Assembly (NCBI RefSeq): GCF_042427585.1
Contig: NZ_JBHMFC010000103.1
Coordinates: forward strand, 186,001-250,000
DNA: 64,000 nt
Direction of reading: 5' to 3'
Source of the DNA: Pseudalgibacter ostreae
GTDB lineage: Bacteria; Bacteroidota; Bacteroidia; Flavobacteriales; Flavobacteriaceae
The notes below the pieces were generated by a model, which was given only the letters and a program-made list of their open reading frames with translations, had not been told where the DNA came from and searched no databases. This document shows, piece by piece, positions 52,126 through 61,571 of this stretch. Position 1 is the stretch's first letter. Every line of letters begins with the position of its first letter. The position numbers were made by a program, and so were the translations under genes.

Positions 52126-52279
52126 TCCCGTTCCAGTGCAGCGGATCGGGTTAACGGAATGGAAAGCTAAAATTGGGGATTGTGTCCAAGACCTGTGCAG
52201 GGAAGCTCTTTTCCCGAAGTGAAGTGGTTGCCTGCTTTTTCAGCAGGCGAGCGTGGAATGTAGGGGAATGTGCTGAGTG
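52126..52279. repeat. Structured noncoding repeat, copy A
   Basis: The copy contains a TCCCG...CGGG arm pair and GGAATGGAAA at 52156. TTGTGTCCAAGAC is at 52180-52192 and a 7-bp hairpin GCCTGCT/AGCAGGC at 52230-52248. GGAATG-TAGGGGAATG and CTGAGTG lie at 52255-52279. No credible open frame crosses it. The same elements occur in the same order in copy B. Confidence 0.65.
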
Positions 52280-52363
52280 GGTTATGAAAACTAATTATTG
52301 TCGTTTAGTAGTATGTTAAGCGGACTTGACTTTAAAGATGTATATTGAAATGGAGTTTAATAG

Positions 52364-52499
52364 CTTCCCGACTTTTCTCGGGAATGAGCGGACAAGTGGA
52401 ATGGAAATCGGAATCTTTGAAGTTGTGTCCAAGACTTTTTTAATGAAGCGCTTTGCTCGGAATGATGTTTTTACGGAATGCAGGGGAATGGACTGAGTG
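52364..52499. repeat. Structured noncoding repeat, copy B
   Basis: Order and content match copy A: hairpin TTCCCGA/TCGGGAA (52365-52384), GGAATGGAAA at 52398, TTGTGTCCAAGAC at 52423-52435 and GGAATG-CAGGGGAATG-GACTGAGTG at 52475-52499. The last 25 bases agree with copy A at 22 positions. The middle has diverged and is shorter. Confidence 0.65.
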
Positions 52500-52729
52500 A
52501 TTTTAAAAGGAATAAACCACTACTCATCAAATTGACAATTAGTGGCTTTGAATATTTCATTTAATTTATATTGTTTTTCAACTTAATACTCCTATTTGAT
52601 TTTATGTTACTTCTTATAAATAAAACTCTTAAGAAACGCTACTTAGATCAATAGGTTTTTCATTATTATTGTTATAAATCATTCTAATTCTATGTTTAGA
52701 TTTATCAGATATAAATTAAAATACTTCTG

Positions 52730-54289
52730 TTAAATTTTGTTTTCTAATTTAGATAATCTTTCTTTAATTTCTTTTGAAATTTGTCCTGTTTCAGCATAGG
52801 TACTTGGATTTTGTTTTAACCATTTGGGACCAACTTCATTCCTTGTTAATGGCATCCCTCTAACTCCTTGATTAATTATGTATTGGAAATCTAGATTAAT
52901 ACCTTTAATATTATTGACTTTTGAAGTTGATGGTGGAAAAGGCTTGATAGGCATAAAAAAACCGTTGGTTTGGGTAAACTCTATTTTATTTTGATTGACA
53001 CCTTTATTTTTCGGCATTCCCAAATTGCTTCCAAATGCAACATTTTGTTCCCAATTAATATTTCTGTTTTTTAAATTTTCATAATTGAAAAATGAAAAAT
53101 CTTTTTTATTCTCAGTATAAAAAAGATTATTACTTAACGTAATATGATGTGGTAATTGGAAAATTTTCCCCAGTTGTTCAGTTCTTTCTTTTCTTCGATC
53201 TTTTAATCCCTGAAAATCTATAGCATATCCATTCGTATTTATAAAATAATTATTCAATATTTTAATATTGAAAGCCAATGCATGTTCATCACCTTCAATT
53301 CCAGCATTCAAATACAATGCTGCATTACCTCTATTTTCAATAGTTGTTTTTAGTTGGAAATAATTGTTGGCTATTATATGATTACTACCCCAAACAAACA
53401 TGCCACCATATTCATGTTTAGTATCGGTAGAAATAAAAAAATTATTGATTGCTACTTGTGTATCTCCGTGTCTAAAATTCAAAGTTCCTCTACAATTTTT
53501 TACAGTATTATTATAAAAGACGTTTTCTTGAGATTTACTAGTAATTATTTCAGGCTCCGAATCTTGTCTTTCAAATAAATTCGATTCTATAATGCATCGT
53601 CCAAAATCTTTTCTCCAATATCCTATTCTAATTCCACCACCTGCATTTCCTTGTTTTTTAGGATTTGAAAAATAGTTGTGATCTACTCTATGGTACATTG
53701 GTATTCCTGGCTCACCTTCTAAGGTTTTTTGTAATGTATTATTCAAATTTATCACTTGGTCAAATGTCGTTTTATCGGTAAAAGAGCAATGATCAATTCT
53801 GCAATATTGCGGAACCTTCCCCTCTTCCGTTAATGACGTTGTTATATATGCAGAATCTATCTCATCAAAAGCATGAAAAGCACATTGTGTAACTCGGTTA
53901 TAGCTTCCGTAAATTGCAACAAGACCAGGTCCATGAGATTTCCATTCCGTTTTTTTTCTTTTACCATTTTTAAAATATATTCCTTCAATAATGTTATAAT
54001 TTCCTCTTATTTCAATTTTCACATCTCCTGTAAAAAAAACTTCACCGTTGGTTTGTGCTTTAATTAAAATGGGGGTTTCAGCTGTTCCAGAGTTTTGCAT
54101 TATCAATTTAACGTCTTTATATTCACCAGATTTTAACAAAATACAATCTCCTGCTTTTACCTCAGAAATGGCTGTTATTAATTGCGAATTATTTGAAACT
54201 TTTATGGTGTTTAAAATTCCTGATTGTGCATGGCAGCCAATTGCCATAAATAAAAAAACACTTTGAACAACTTTTGTAACTAAACTCAT
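52730..54289 (-). CDS. Polysaccharide lyase family 6 (chondroitinase B/alginate lyase-like)
   Basis: This 519-residue exported enzyme has a signal peptide (to about residue 23) and a right-handed parallel beta-helix. The catalytic motif is clear: Lys252 in ITSKSQENVFYNNT and Arg273 in NFRHGD, which correspond to the Lys-Arg pair of chondroitinase B. PL6 enzymes cleave alginate or dermatan sulfate by beta-elimination, leaving an unsaturated uronic end. The GH88 hydrolase in this locus acts on such ends. The nearby sulfatases favour a sulfated glycan, but the substrate is not settled. Confidence 0.9.
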   Translation of the reverse strand: MSLVTKVVQSVFLFMAIGCHAQSGILNTIKVSNNSQLITAISEVKAGDCILLKSGEYKDVKLIMQNSGTAETPILIKAQTNGEVFFTGDVKIEIRGNYNIIEGIYFKNGKRKKTEWKSHGPGLVAIYGSYNRVTQCAFHAFDEIDSAYITTSLTEEGKVPQYCRIDHCSFTDKTTFDQVINLNNTLQKTLEGEPGIPMYHRVDHNYFSNPKKQGNAGGGIRIGYWRKDFGRCIIESNLFERQDSEPEIITSKSQENVFYNNTVKNCRGTLNFRHGDTQVAINNFFISTDTKHEYGGMFVWGSNHIIANNYFQLKTTIENRGNAALYLNAGIEGDEHALAFNIKILNNYFINTNGYAIDFQGLKDRRKERTEQLGKIFQLPHHITLSNNLFYTENKKDFSFFNYENLKNRNINWEQNVAFGSNLGMPKNKGVNQNKIEFTQTNGFFMPIKPFPPSTSKVNNIKGINLDFQYIINQGVRGMPLTRNEVGPKWLKQNPSTYAETGQISKEIKERLSKLENKI

Positions 54290-54301
54290 AATTTTTAAAT
54301 T

Positions 54302-54728
54302 TTAATTTTCAATTCTTATTTTTAATTCAACTTCATAAAGTGAATTCATTTTTTTTGAAGTATTTAAACCTTCCACATAAATCCATTCATCTGCTCTGTT
54401 TTCAAAAGTATGCTCAATGCTTAACTTTTTATTCGGATGTGATGAACGCACTCCAATTACGTTACTTCTTAAATATTGTTTGTGACAATCTATGTGCATT
54501 TTATTAATCCATCAGATTAAAAACTTTCGTGCCAACCGTTGGAATTGATTTTTCTCATTACATAGACCCCGCATATGAATAATCTGGTAGTCTCGAGCCT
54601 ATCACTATTCGTATAGATTCTTTTAAGATTTCAGGCTCTCAGGTACCATCTGATAAGTTTTTAACAGAACGGCTCGTACAATCATGAAGTAAAATTACTG
54701 CTAAAACACTCCAAAAAAGATACTTCAT
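54302..54728 (-). pseudogene. Decayed lipoprotein gene between the PL6 and sulfatase genes
   Basis: Starting at ATG 54728, the frame gives MKYLFWSVLAVILLHDCTSR with a lipobox-like LHDC. It is stopped by TGA after about 29 codons. Further frames continue with stops: EPEILKESIRIVIGSRLPDY, then a 65-codon fragment ending at 54302 (HPNKKLSIEHTFENRADEWI). This looks like an exported carbohydrate-locus protein with several disabling mutations. The family is not recognised. Confidence 0.6.
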
Positions 54729-54782
54729 ATTATTTTTATTGTTTTTCTCTTCTATTAAACAAAAGGTTTATGCTTCAAAACC

Positions 54783-56366
54783 TTATTTTGAAGCATAAGG
54801 GATTAATTCGCTAAATTTTTTATTTTTAAACCAAGGATCATTTGCCATTTTCAGCTTTTCTCCTAACTTTATTAATAATTTCTTTGCTACTTCAGGTTTA
54901 TCTTCTAATCTTATTTTTTTTAGCTGATAGGGATCATTTATATTATCGTATATAAAAGCGTCCACTGACCCTTTTTCTTTCCTTTCACCCGACTGCTTTT
55001 TATTTTCTTTTAAACTCAATGTATATTGATGTGTTAGAATACCTCTAGAATTTCCCAACATTAACAATACGGCATCTGGTTTTTCAACTTTATTTGATGC
55101 TGGGTTTGTAAGCAACCCTGACAAGTTGGTTCCTTGAACTGTTGCTGGAATTTTATTAGTAAGCCCAGCAAGTCCCATGGTTGTTGGTAAAATATCTGGC
55201 GCACTTAATAACACATCAGTTATTCCACCGGCTTTTAACCCTTTTGGCCAATGCACAATAAATGGTATTGCCATAGCTTCCATTTCTATTACATTTTTCC
55301 CTTCCATTCCATGACTTCCTAACATTTCGCCATGGTCTGAACTAAAAACAACGATGGTATTATCCAACACGCCTGTTTTTTCCAACTCATCTATTACCAA
55401 TCCTATGTATTTATCTATGCTAGTTACGGCTGCAAAATAGTTTCTTGCATATTTAGCAACTTCCAGATCTGCATTTTCCCTAACCACTAATTTTCTATCA
55501 ATTTCAGGGAATTTATCTGTATCATAATGCGCTCGCATCATTTCCATGTCCGTATCCGCGTCTCCCCAAGGATTGTGAGGAGGGTTTAAGGACCAAATCA
55601 TAAAAAAAGGTTTATTTAAATCTCTGTGACTGTTTTTATTTTGCAAGTAATCTATAATTTTTTCCGACTCATTTTTTGCAGAATATACTTTGGGCAAGTG
55701 TAATTCCCCATCCTTTTTTCCTTCAATTGCATTTGGATCATTCGAATAAATATGTGGATTAAAGTGGTCGTCTTTTAATGCTTGATAAAAATACTCGATG
55801 TTGTGTCTGGCTTTTCCCGCTGGTATATACGTATCATATTTATTAACATAATGTCCACCTGGCGCTTCTTTTGTACCAACATAATTCCCATCAACATCAA
55901 AAAATGGTTCTGTTTTAAGCCAATGAAATTTTCCAAAGTAAGATGTATTATAACCCGCTTCAAAAAACAAATCCGTTAAGGTTGGAATATCATCCTTTAA
56001 ACTATCATCTCTTCCAACCCTACAGTTATTCCAAATACCATTTTGTTCTGGATACATTCCAGACATTAGCATGCCTCTAAACGGACTGCATAATGGATAA
56101 TTACTAATGGCGTTGGTAAATACAATGCCATTGTGAGCTAATTTATCTATAGTTGGTGTAATTACTGGATCGGGTTTACCAATTACATGCTCTTTATATT
56201 TATCTTCGGACCAATAACCAGCACTATAACGTCTTAATTGATCTGGAAAAATGATTAATACATTTGGTTTTTCTATAAAAATTTCAACTTTTTTTTCTGC
56301 TTGAGTTCGACAACCGATTATTATAAACAGGGAGAAAAAGCAAATTAGAACTCGTGTAAATTTCAT
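54783..56366 (-). CDS. Sulfatase (S1 family), lipoprotein
   Basis: This 527-residue formylglycine sulfatase removes sulfate esters from the glycan. The signal peptide ends in a lipobox (IIIGC, Cys19). The activating motif is CSPFR at 93-97 (Cys to be converted to formylglycine), with metal-binding residues in IIFPDQLRRYS near 37 and FSSDHGEMLGSHG near 340. An intact open frame. It lies between the decayed lipoprotein gene and the CBM96-like gene. Confidence 0.92.
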   Translation of the reverse strand: MKFTRVLICFFSLFIIIGCRTQAEKKVEIFIEKPNVLIIFPDQLRRYSAGYWSEDKYKEHVIGKPDPVITPTIDKLAHNGIVFTNAISNYPLCSPFRGMLMSGMYPEQNGIWNNCRVGRDDSLKDDIPTLTDLFFEAGYNTSYFGKFHWLKTEPFFDVDGNYVGTKEAPGGHYVNKYDTYIPAGKARHNIEYFYQALKDDHFNPHIYSNDPNAIEGKKDGELHLPKVYSAKNESEKIIDYLQNKNSHRDLNKPFFMIWSLNPPHNPWGDADTDMEMMRAHYDTDKFPEIDRKLVVRENADLEVAKYARNYFAAVTSIDKYIGLVIDELEKTGVLDNTIVVFSSDHGEMLGSHGMEGKNVIEMEAMAIPFIVHWPKGLKAGGITDVLLSAPDILPTTMGLAGLTNKIPATVQGTNLSGLLTNPASNKVEKPDAVLLMLGNSRGILTHQYTLSLKENKKQSGERKEKGSVDAFIYDNINDPYQLKKIRLEDKPEVAKKLLIKLGEKLKMANDPWFKNKKFSELIPYASK

Positions 56367-56398
56367 ATCACAAAATTTAAAAATGGATTGTTTTAGTT

Positions 56399-57004
56399 TT
56401 AATCAATTAGTAAAAAAGAGGCGTTTTTGTCAGATTGCTCTTTTGATGCAGCCATGCCGCCAATTTTATTGAAATTGGAATTTAATAAAGCTAAAGTAAT
56501 TTCTCTATCTTTTTTACCATCAACTAGTTTACTTATTTCTTCAGCATTCAATTTAATTTTTAAATTTTGGTTTTTATCATCCAGAGATTGTGGCACTTCA
56601 ATTTCTCCTACTAAACTACCTAATTCAAGAGTGTCATTCCAAGTTATTGTAGCTTCATTCCACGTGTCATTTTCGACAGCATAAATTTGTAAATTAAACA
56701 TTGCTTTTGGATCTTCATCACTTTTATAAACTTTCAAATTAATGTTTAACTCAACAGCTTTTAAATTTTCTATTTTTTTTGGTAATGTAAATTTCAAATA
56801 GGTAGTCCTTGAATATTTATTATCGCTTTTAGAATTAAAAATACGTAAATTTTTAGGTGTTGATTGTCCAAAAGCAGTTCCTGAAGTTTCTCCTCCTTGA
56901 ATAAAGGCATCTTCTGATACTGTTATTTTTTGACTTTGCGCATTTATAGCACATGTACATGCCCCTATAAAAAATAATGCGGAAATTTTTTGTAAAGTTT
57001 TCAT
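56399..57004 (-). CDS. Secreted CBM96/DNRLRE-type carbohydrate-binding protein
   Basis: This 201-residue protein has a signal peptide (to about residue 22). It is a single beta-sandwich with the DNRLRE pattern (VSEDAFIQGG, YSRTTYLKFTLPKKIENLKAVELNINLKVY, NDTWNEATITWND). CBM96 domains are known from alginate-active enzymes. Here it is free-standing. It starts a short distance from the DUF4955 gene and probably holds or senses the polysaccharide at the cell surface. Confidence 0.78.
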   Translation of the reverse strand: MKTLQKISALFFIGACTCAINAQSQKITVSEDAFIQGGETSGTAFGQSTPKNLRIFNSKSDNKYSRTTYLKFTLPKKIENLKAVELNINLKVYKSDEDPKAMFNLQIYAVENDTWNEATITWNDTLELGSLVGEIEVPQSLDDKNQNLKIKLNAEEISKLVDGKKDREITLALLNSNFNKIGGMAASKEQSDKNASFLLID

Positions 57005-57011
57005 AATTAAA

Positions 57012-58579
57012 TTATTTTAAAGTTGTTTTTTTTATATCCTCAACCCATTTAGGGAGTTTTCCTAAACGTAGTTTTAATTGTTCTTCAAATAATGATTCTG
57101 GCTGAACTGGTGTCCCTAAACTTTCTAAAATTTGAATTTCATCTTCTTTAAAAGTAGTTCCCGAACCGTGGAAACCAACAACTATTGGGGGGACAATTTT
57201 CCAAAACCATGTTTTAGTTGACATAAATTCGAAGTTAGTCTCAGCCTCATCTGTTTCCTTGTAGTTCCACAACACTAAATAGCGCCCGTGATTTGATAAG
57301 TTTTTTCTAGCACCTCCAGCTCTACCTAAAAAAAACCGCCTTCAACATTATCAAATAAAGTACATCGTGGTTGTGAGGCGTGCGCCTCAAAACAAGCGTG
57401 TGCAGGATGTTTTGATCTCCAAACAACAGTTCCTGTAGTACTTCCGCCACCAACGCCCGAGGTATGGTGCATGCCTGCCAAATCATTTACATTTGCAATT
57501 AAAATACCAGTAGATCCACCAGCAGCATGAACAGCACTATGCCCAATTTTGCCTTCAATAATAATATTTAAAGCTGTAGATGCCGCACATGCACTAAAAG
57601 TAATAGCATTTGATACGTTAACAAATCGACAATCTTTTACCCAAGAATTCACACTTTTATTTACACTTAAAATACTCCAACCGCCATCATCTTGTGCCGA
57701 GCGATGATGCACAAACTCTTTAGTCCAATTTCCTTCAAAAGTTATATTTTCAAATCCAATCCCTTCAGAATGAGCAAAAGTATAAAGCTCCCAATTATGC
57801 TTCTTTTGAACATCATAGTGAATAGGTTCAAAAAAAGTTATGGTATTTCCATTGATCGATTTTACTTGATGACGCTCATTAACAACAACTCCTTTATCTA
57901 AAATTGAAGTCCATTCTGGCTCAGGAACTAAGGGTTCAATATCATATGAAATCAAATCTTTACTATTATTAGCTACTTGTAAAATTACCCAATCTCCTTT
58001 TTCGATTTTTGAAGCATCCGAAATTTTCACACTAAATGTTTCTCTTTTTGCATCTTCAATAACATTTGCTAACTTCTCATTTTTACCTCCGGAAGTACTT
58101 TGTATCATATTTGGAACAGAATATAACTTTTTAGGATCTACAGGAAGTAGATCTTTATCAAAAAATAAAATTGTTCCATCTGCCCCCGTTCCTTCTCCTC
58201 TAAACACAATATTTGAAGCTTTGAACTGAATGGGGGTTAAGGCATCATCTCCAGTGTTCATATAATATTTACCTTTTGGAAAGTAAATTATACCCGATTT
58301 ATTTTTAGTTGCTGCAGCAATTGCTTTTATCAGTGCATTTTTATCTGACTTCGTATCATTGGGAATCGCTCCAAAATCTATGATATTAAATATTTTATAA
58401 TTAACCGTTGGTATTTCAACTTCGCTGTATTTATAACCAGCATAGGAGAAATCGGGCAGAATAGCTTCGTTACCAGATTTTTGTGACGATTTAAAATCTT
58501 CCCAAACGGCACTTTTTTGCGCTTGGCTAACTGTCATTACAAACAGTGAAAAACTTAAGATTAATTTTTTAAGAGGCAT
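57012..58579 (-). pseudogene. DUF4955/pectate-lyase-fold protein split by a frameshift
   Basis: The N-terminal part (58579-57326) has a signal peptide and a beta-helix start (FNIIDFGAIPNDTKSDKNALI). It ends GGFF-stop at an A8 run on the plus strand (57328-57335). Adding one base there restores GGFFLGRAGGARKNLSNHGR, which continues into the second frame (57275-57012, LWNYKETDEAETNFEF). The joined product is a complete family member with a DUF4955 C-terminus. It is either a true frameshift mutation, a reversible one, or a sequencing error in a homopolymer. Confidence 0.85.
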
Positions 58580-58585
58580 AATTTA

Positions 58586-59789
58586 TTATTTAGATTTGTA
58601 TTTTTTATATCTAATCAAAGCTTCAACATAATAATAATCGGCATAATTTAAAAGCACATCAATTTCATTATTATGAGGAATGCTACCAACACTATGCTTT
58701 AATATAAAATTTTTATTTTCACCTAGTTTTGCGGTATATACTTCTGAAGCTAATGAACCTAAAATTACATCAACAGCATCTTCATATTTGCCTTTAGTAT
58801 ATTCATTTAGTTCAATTAAAGCCGATGCTGTTATTGCTGCGGCAGAAGCATCACGCGGGCTATTAGGTATTTCTGGATCATTGTAATCCCAATATGGTAT
58901 TCCATCTTCAGGCATCCCATTGTAGTTCAAAATATACTCAGCAATCTTTTGGGCTTGCTCTAAATATTTTTCATCTTTAGTGAAACGGTAACACATTGTA
59001 TAACCATAAATTCCCCAAGCCTGACCACGAGCCCAAACACTCTCATTTGCAAATCCTTGTGCCGTTTGTTTACTTCTTACTTCTCCTGTTTCTGGTTCGT
59101 AATCAACCACATGATAAGAACTATTGTCTTCTCTAAAATGATTTTTCAATGTCGTATCTGCATGAGCTATTGCCACTTTTTTGTACTTGTCATCACCTGT
59201 TAATTCAGATAATTCAAAAAGCATTTCTAAATTCATCATATTATCAATAATGACAGGAAATTTCCAACCTTTTTCAGATTGCCAACCTCTATCAACATCC
59301 CAACTTTTTATACTACCTACAACAGGATTAAATCTAATAATTAAGGAATCTCCAGCAGTTATTAAAACCTTTTTAAAGGCTTCGTTTTTAGTTAACCTAT
59401 AACCGTTTCCATACGAGCAATTAAATATAAAACCTAAATCGTGATTGGTTGTTTTATATTTATGATCTTCAAACTGTTTTTGAAATTTTTGTGCTGCATG
59501 CTTCCATTTTTCTTCTTTTGTTACTTCGTATAAATACCAACAAGTTCCTGGGAAAAAACCTTCAGTCCAATCAAAACCAAAATTCGTGAAATGCATGTCA
59601 CCATTTTCATCAATGGTTCTTGGGATTCGATTTGCTGCTAAGGCATCATTTAATAATAATGACATTTGTTTATCGGCAAAAACCAAAGGTTTTTCTGTAA
59701 AGTCCTCATTACTTTTTTGATACGCTAACAGGACAGGCATGTAGAAAGCTACATACAAATGCCATTAGGGATAATTTAACTGTTTTCAT
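58586..59789 (-). pseudogene. GH88 unsaturated glucuronyl hydrolase with signal peptide out of frame
   Basis: The mature part is a GH88 enzyme with conserved HDLGF near residue 90 and DNMMNLEML near 160 (the usual catalytic Asp pair). It removes the 4,5-unsaturated uronic acid left by lyases. The true start should be ATG 59789, giving MKTVKLSLMAFVCSFLHACP (lipoprotein signal). That frame meets a stop after the A6 run at 59713-59718. With one A fewer the signal joins the mature frame (VSVSKSNEDFTEKP). As read, secretion would fail; the internal TTG 59758 start gives no signal. Confidence 0.85.
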
Positions 59790-59882
59790 TTATAAATTAT
59801 TTTTACTGCTTTAAAAATATAAAGTATTGTGAATTGTGAATTTATACTTTTAGCGGATTGGTTCCTTTCAAAATATTACAGT

Positions 59883-61397
59883 TCAGTGATTTAATATTTT
59901 ATTTTCAGGAATCGTAATGCCAAATTCAATTAACTCTTTATCAATATATTCATTAACATCCATTCTATTATCCAATGATAAAACAGCATGGGTTTCAGGT
60001 AAATGTGTTTTAAAATCAATAATGATTTCAGCATAGGCTTCATTTAAGAACAAATTGTTCCATTCATTAGGGTCTTTTCTTAAATTATAAAGTTCACCAG
60101 AACCATTTCGGTAAGTTATAAAATGATAATCCCCCTTATAGAGTGACATGTTTTTATAACCATAGGACGTTAAGGCGGTATGTTTCCAAGCTGCATTCTC
60201 ATCATTTATCAAAGGAAGCAAGCTATTTCCTTCATTTTCAGGATTCTCCGGCAACCCAACCATATCCAAAAGAGTTGGATATAAATCAATTAGCCCTACT
60301 GGTTTATTTGATTTGGTGTTAGGTCTTACTCCTTTTCCTGCAAAAACCAAAGGCACATGGGTTGCGCGTTCCCAGAGAGAGTGTTTTGCTGTCCTCCCTT
60401 TTTCCCCGAGATGATACCCATGATCTGACCATAAAACGATTATGGTATTATTATTATAATCACTCTTTTCTAATTTATCTAACACTTTTCCTAATTGTGC
60501 ATCAACAAACGCCATGGATGCCAAATATGCTTTTACCATACCTTTCCATTTATTTTCTTTAATTAACCAGTCGGTATCTGGCATAGCAGGTATGTGATGC
60601 AATTGTTTTGAAATTTCGGGAATATCATCAAAATCATTAGCTAAGTATGGGGGCACTTCGATAGAGGCGTCATCAAACAAATCAAACCATTTTTGCGGTA
60701 CATGCCAAGGTACATGAGGCCTAATAAAGCCAACCGCCATAAAGAATGGTTTATCGTGCTTTTTATCTAGTTCATTAACCGCCCAGTCAGCAATTTTGTA
60801 ATCAGACATGTCAGAATCTGGCAAATTTATTGGGCTCCAATCTGTGGCGGTACCCCTACCCTCAGCGGCTGGAAACCACGCAGGACTATAGTTAACGCGC
60901 TCCATAGGTTTAGGACCGAATAACATTTCGGAATACACACCTCCATATTCTTGAAAAACTGAATTATTATCTCCGTTGTGAAATATTTTTCCAACCCCCA
61001 ATGTTTTATAACCATGTTTTTCAAAATAGTCTGGCATGAAGGTGCCTTTCTCTGTTATTACTTTGTTGTTTTTTAAATCTTCATCTGAGAATTGATAATA
61101 CAAACCTGTGGTATGAGGATACAAGCCTGTAAATAAGGAAGCCCTTGAAGGCGCACATATTGGTGCTTGACACTGTGCGTTTGAGAACACCATTCCTCTG
61201 GCAGCTAGCTTATCCATATTTGGAGTTTGAACATTTGGGAAGTTTTTCAAAAACCCTGGCCAATCATTTAAATCATCCACAGAAATAAATAAGATATTTG
61301 GTTTGTTTAAAACACTATCATTCTGTTTTTTACTTTGCTTAGATACACAAGAAATCAAAGCTCCAGATAGCAACACGAATAAAAAAAAAAGCTTCAT
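59883..61397 (-). CDS. Sulfatase (S1_7-like), lipoprotein
   Basis: This 504-residue sulfatase has a lipobox (ALISC, Cys17) and the formylglycine motif CAPSR at 81-85. It is followed by the iduronate-2-sulfatase-like pattern HTTGLYYQFSDEDLKNNKVI and TMPDYFEKHGYKTLGVGKIFHNGD. Asp and His metal ligands are in FISVDDLNDWP near 38 and LWSDHGYHLGEKG near 330. The open frame is intact. The subfamily is judged by eye. Confidence 0.9.
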   Translation of the reverse strand: MKLFFLFVLLSGALISCVSKQSKKQNDSVLNKPNILFISVDDLNDWPGFLKNFPNVQTPNMDKLAARGMVFSNAQCQAPICAPSRASLFTGLYPHTTGLYYQFSDEDLKNNKVITEKGTFMPDYFEKHGYKTLGVGKIFHNGDNNSVFQEYGGVYSEMLFGPKPMERVNYSPAWFPAAEGRGTATDWSPINLPDSDMSDYKIADWAVNELDKKHDKPFFMAVGFIRPHVPWHVPQKWFDLFDDASIEVPPYLANDFDDIPEISKQLHHIPAMPDTDWLIKENKWKGMVKAYLASMAFVDAQLGKVLDKLEKSDYNNNTIIVLWSDHGYHLGEKGRTAKHSLWERATHVPLVFAGKGVRPNTKSNKPVGLIDLYPTLLDMVGLPENPENEGNSLLPLINDENAAWKHTALTSYGYKNMSLYKGDYHFITYRNGSGELYNLRKDPNEWNNLFLNEAYAEIIIDFKTHLPETHAVLSLDNRMDVNEYIDKELIEFGITIPENKILNH

Positions 61398-61571
61398 ATA
61401 GTCAGTATTTTTATTTTAAAATTTTTAATAAATCATTACTTATGTTATAGATTCCTACTTATCTTTATAACAGATTGAAGATATATACTATTGATGGTAT
61501 TTGATTGTTAATATCACGCAGAGATTATTTATAGTTTATTTAATAATAAACAATGTTTATCCCATAAATGA

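Noticed and set aside
57328..57335. Programmed ribosomal frameshift as explanation for the DUF4955 split
   Set aside because: No stimulatory hairpin or conserved slippery heptamer was recognised, and two other genes nearby are also frameshifted, so mutation or read error is simpler.
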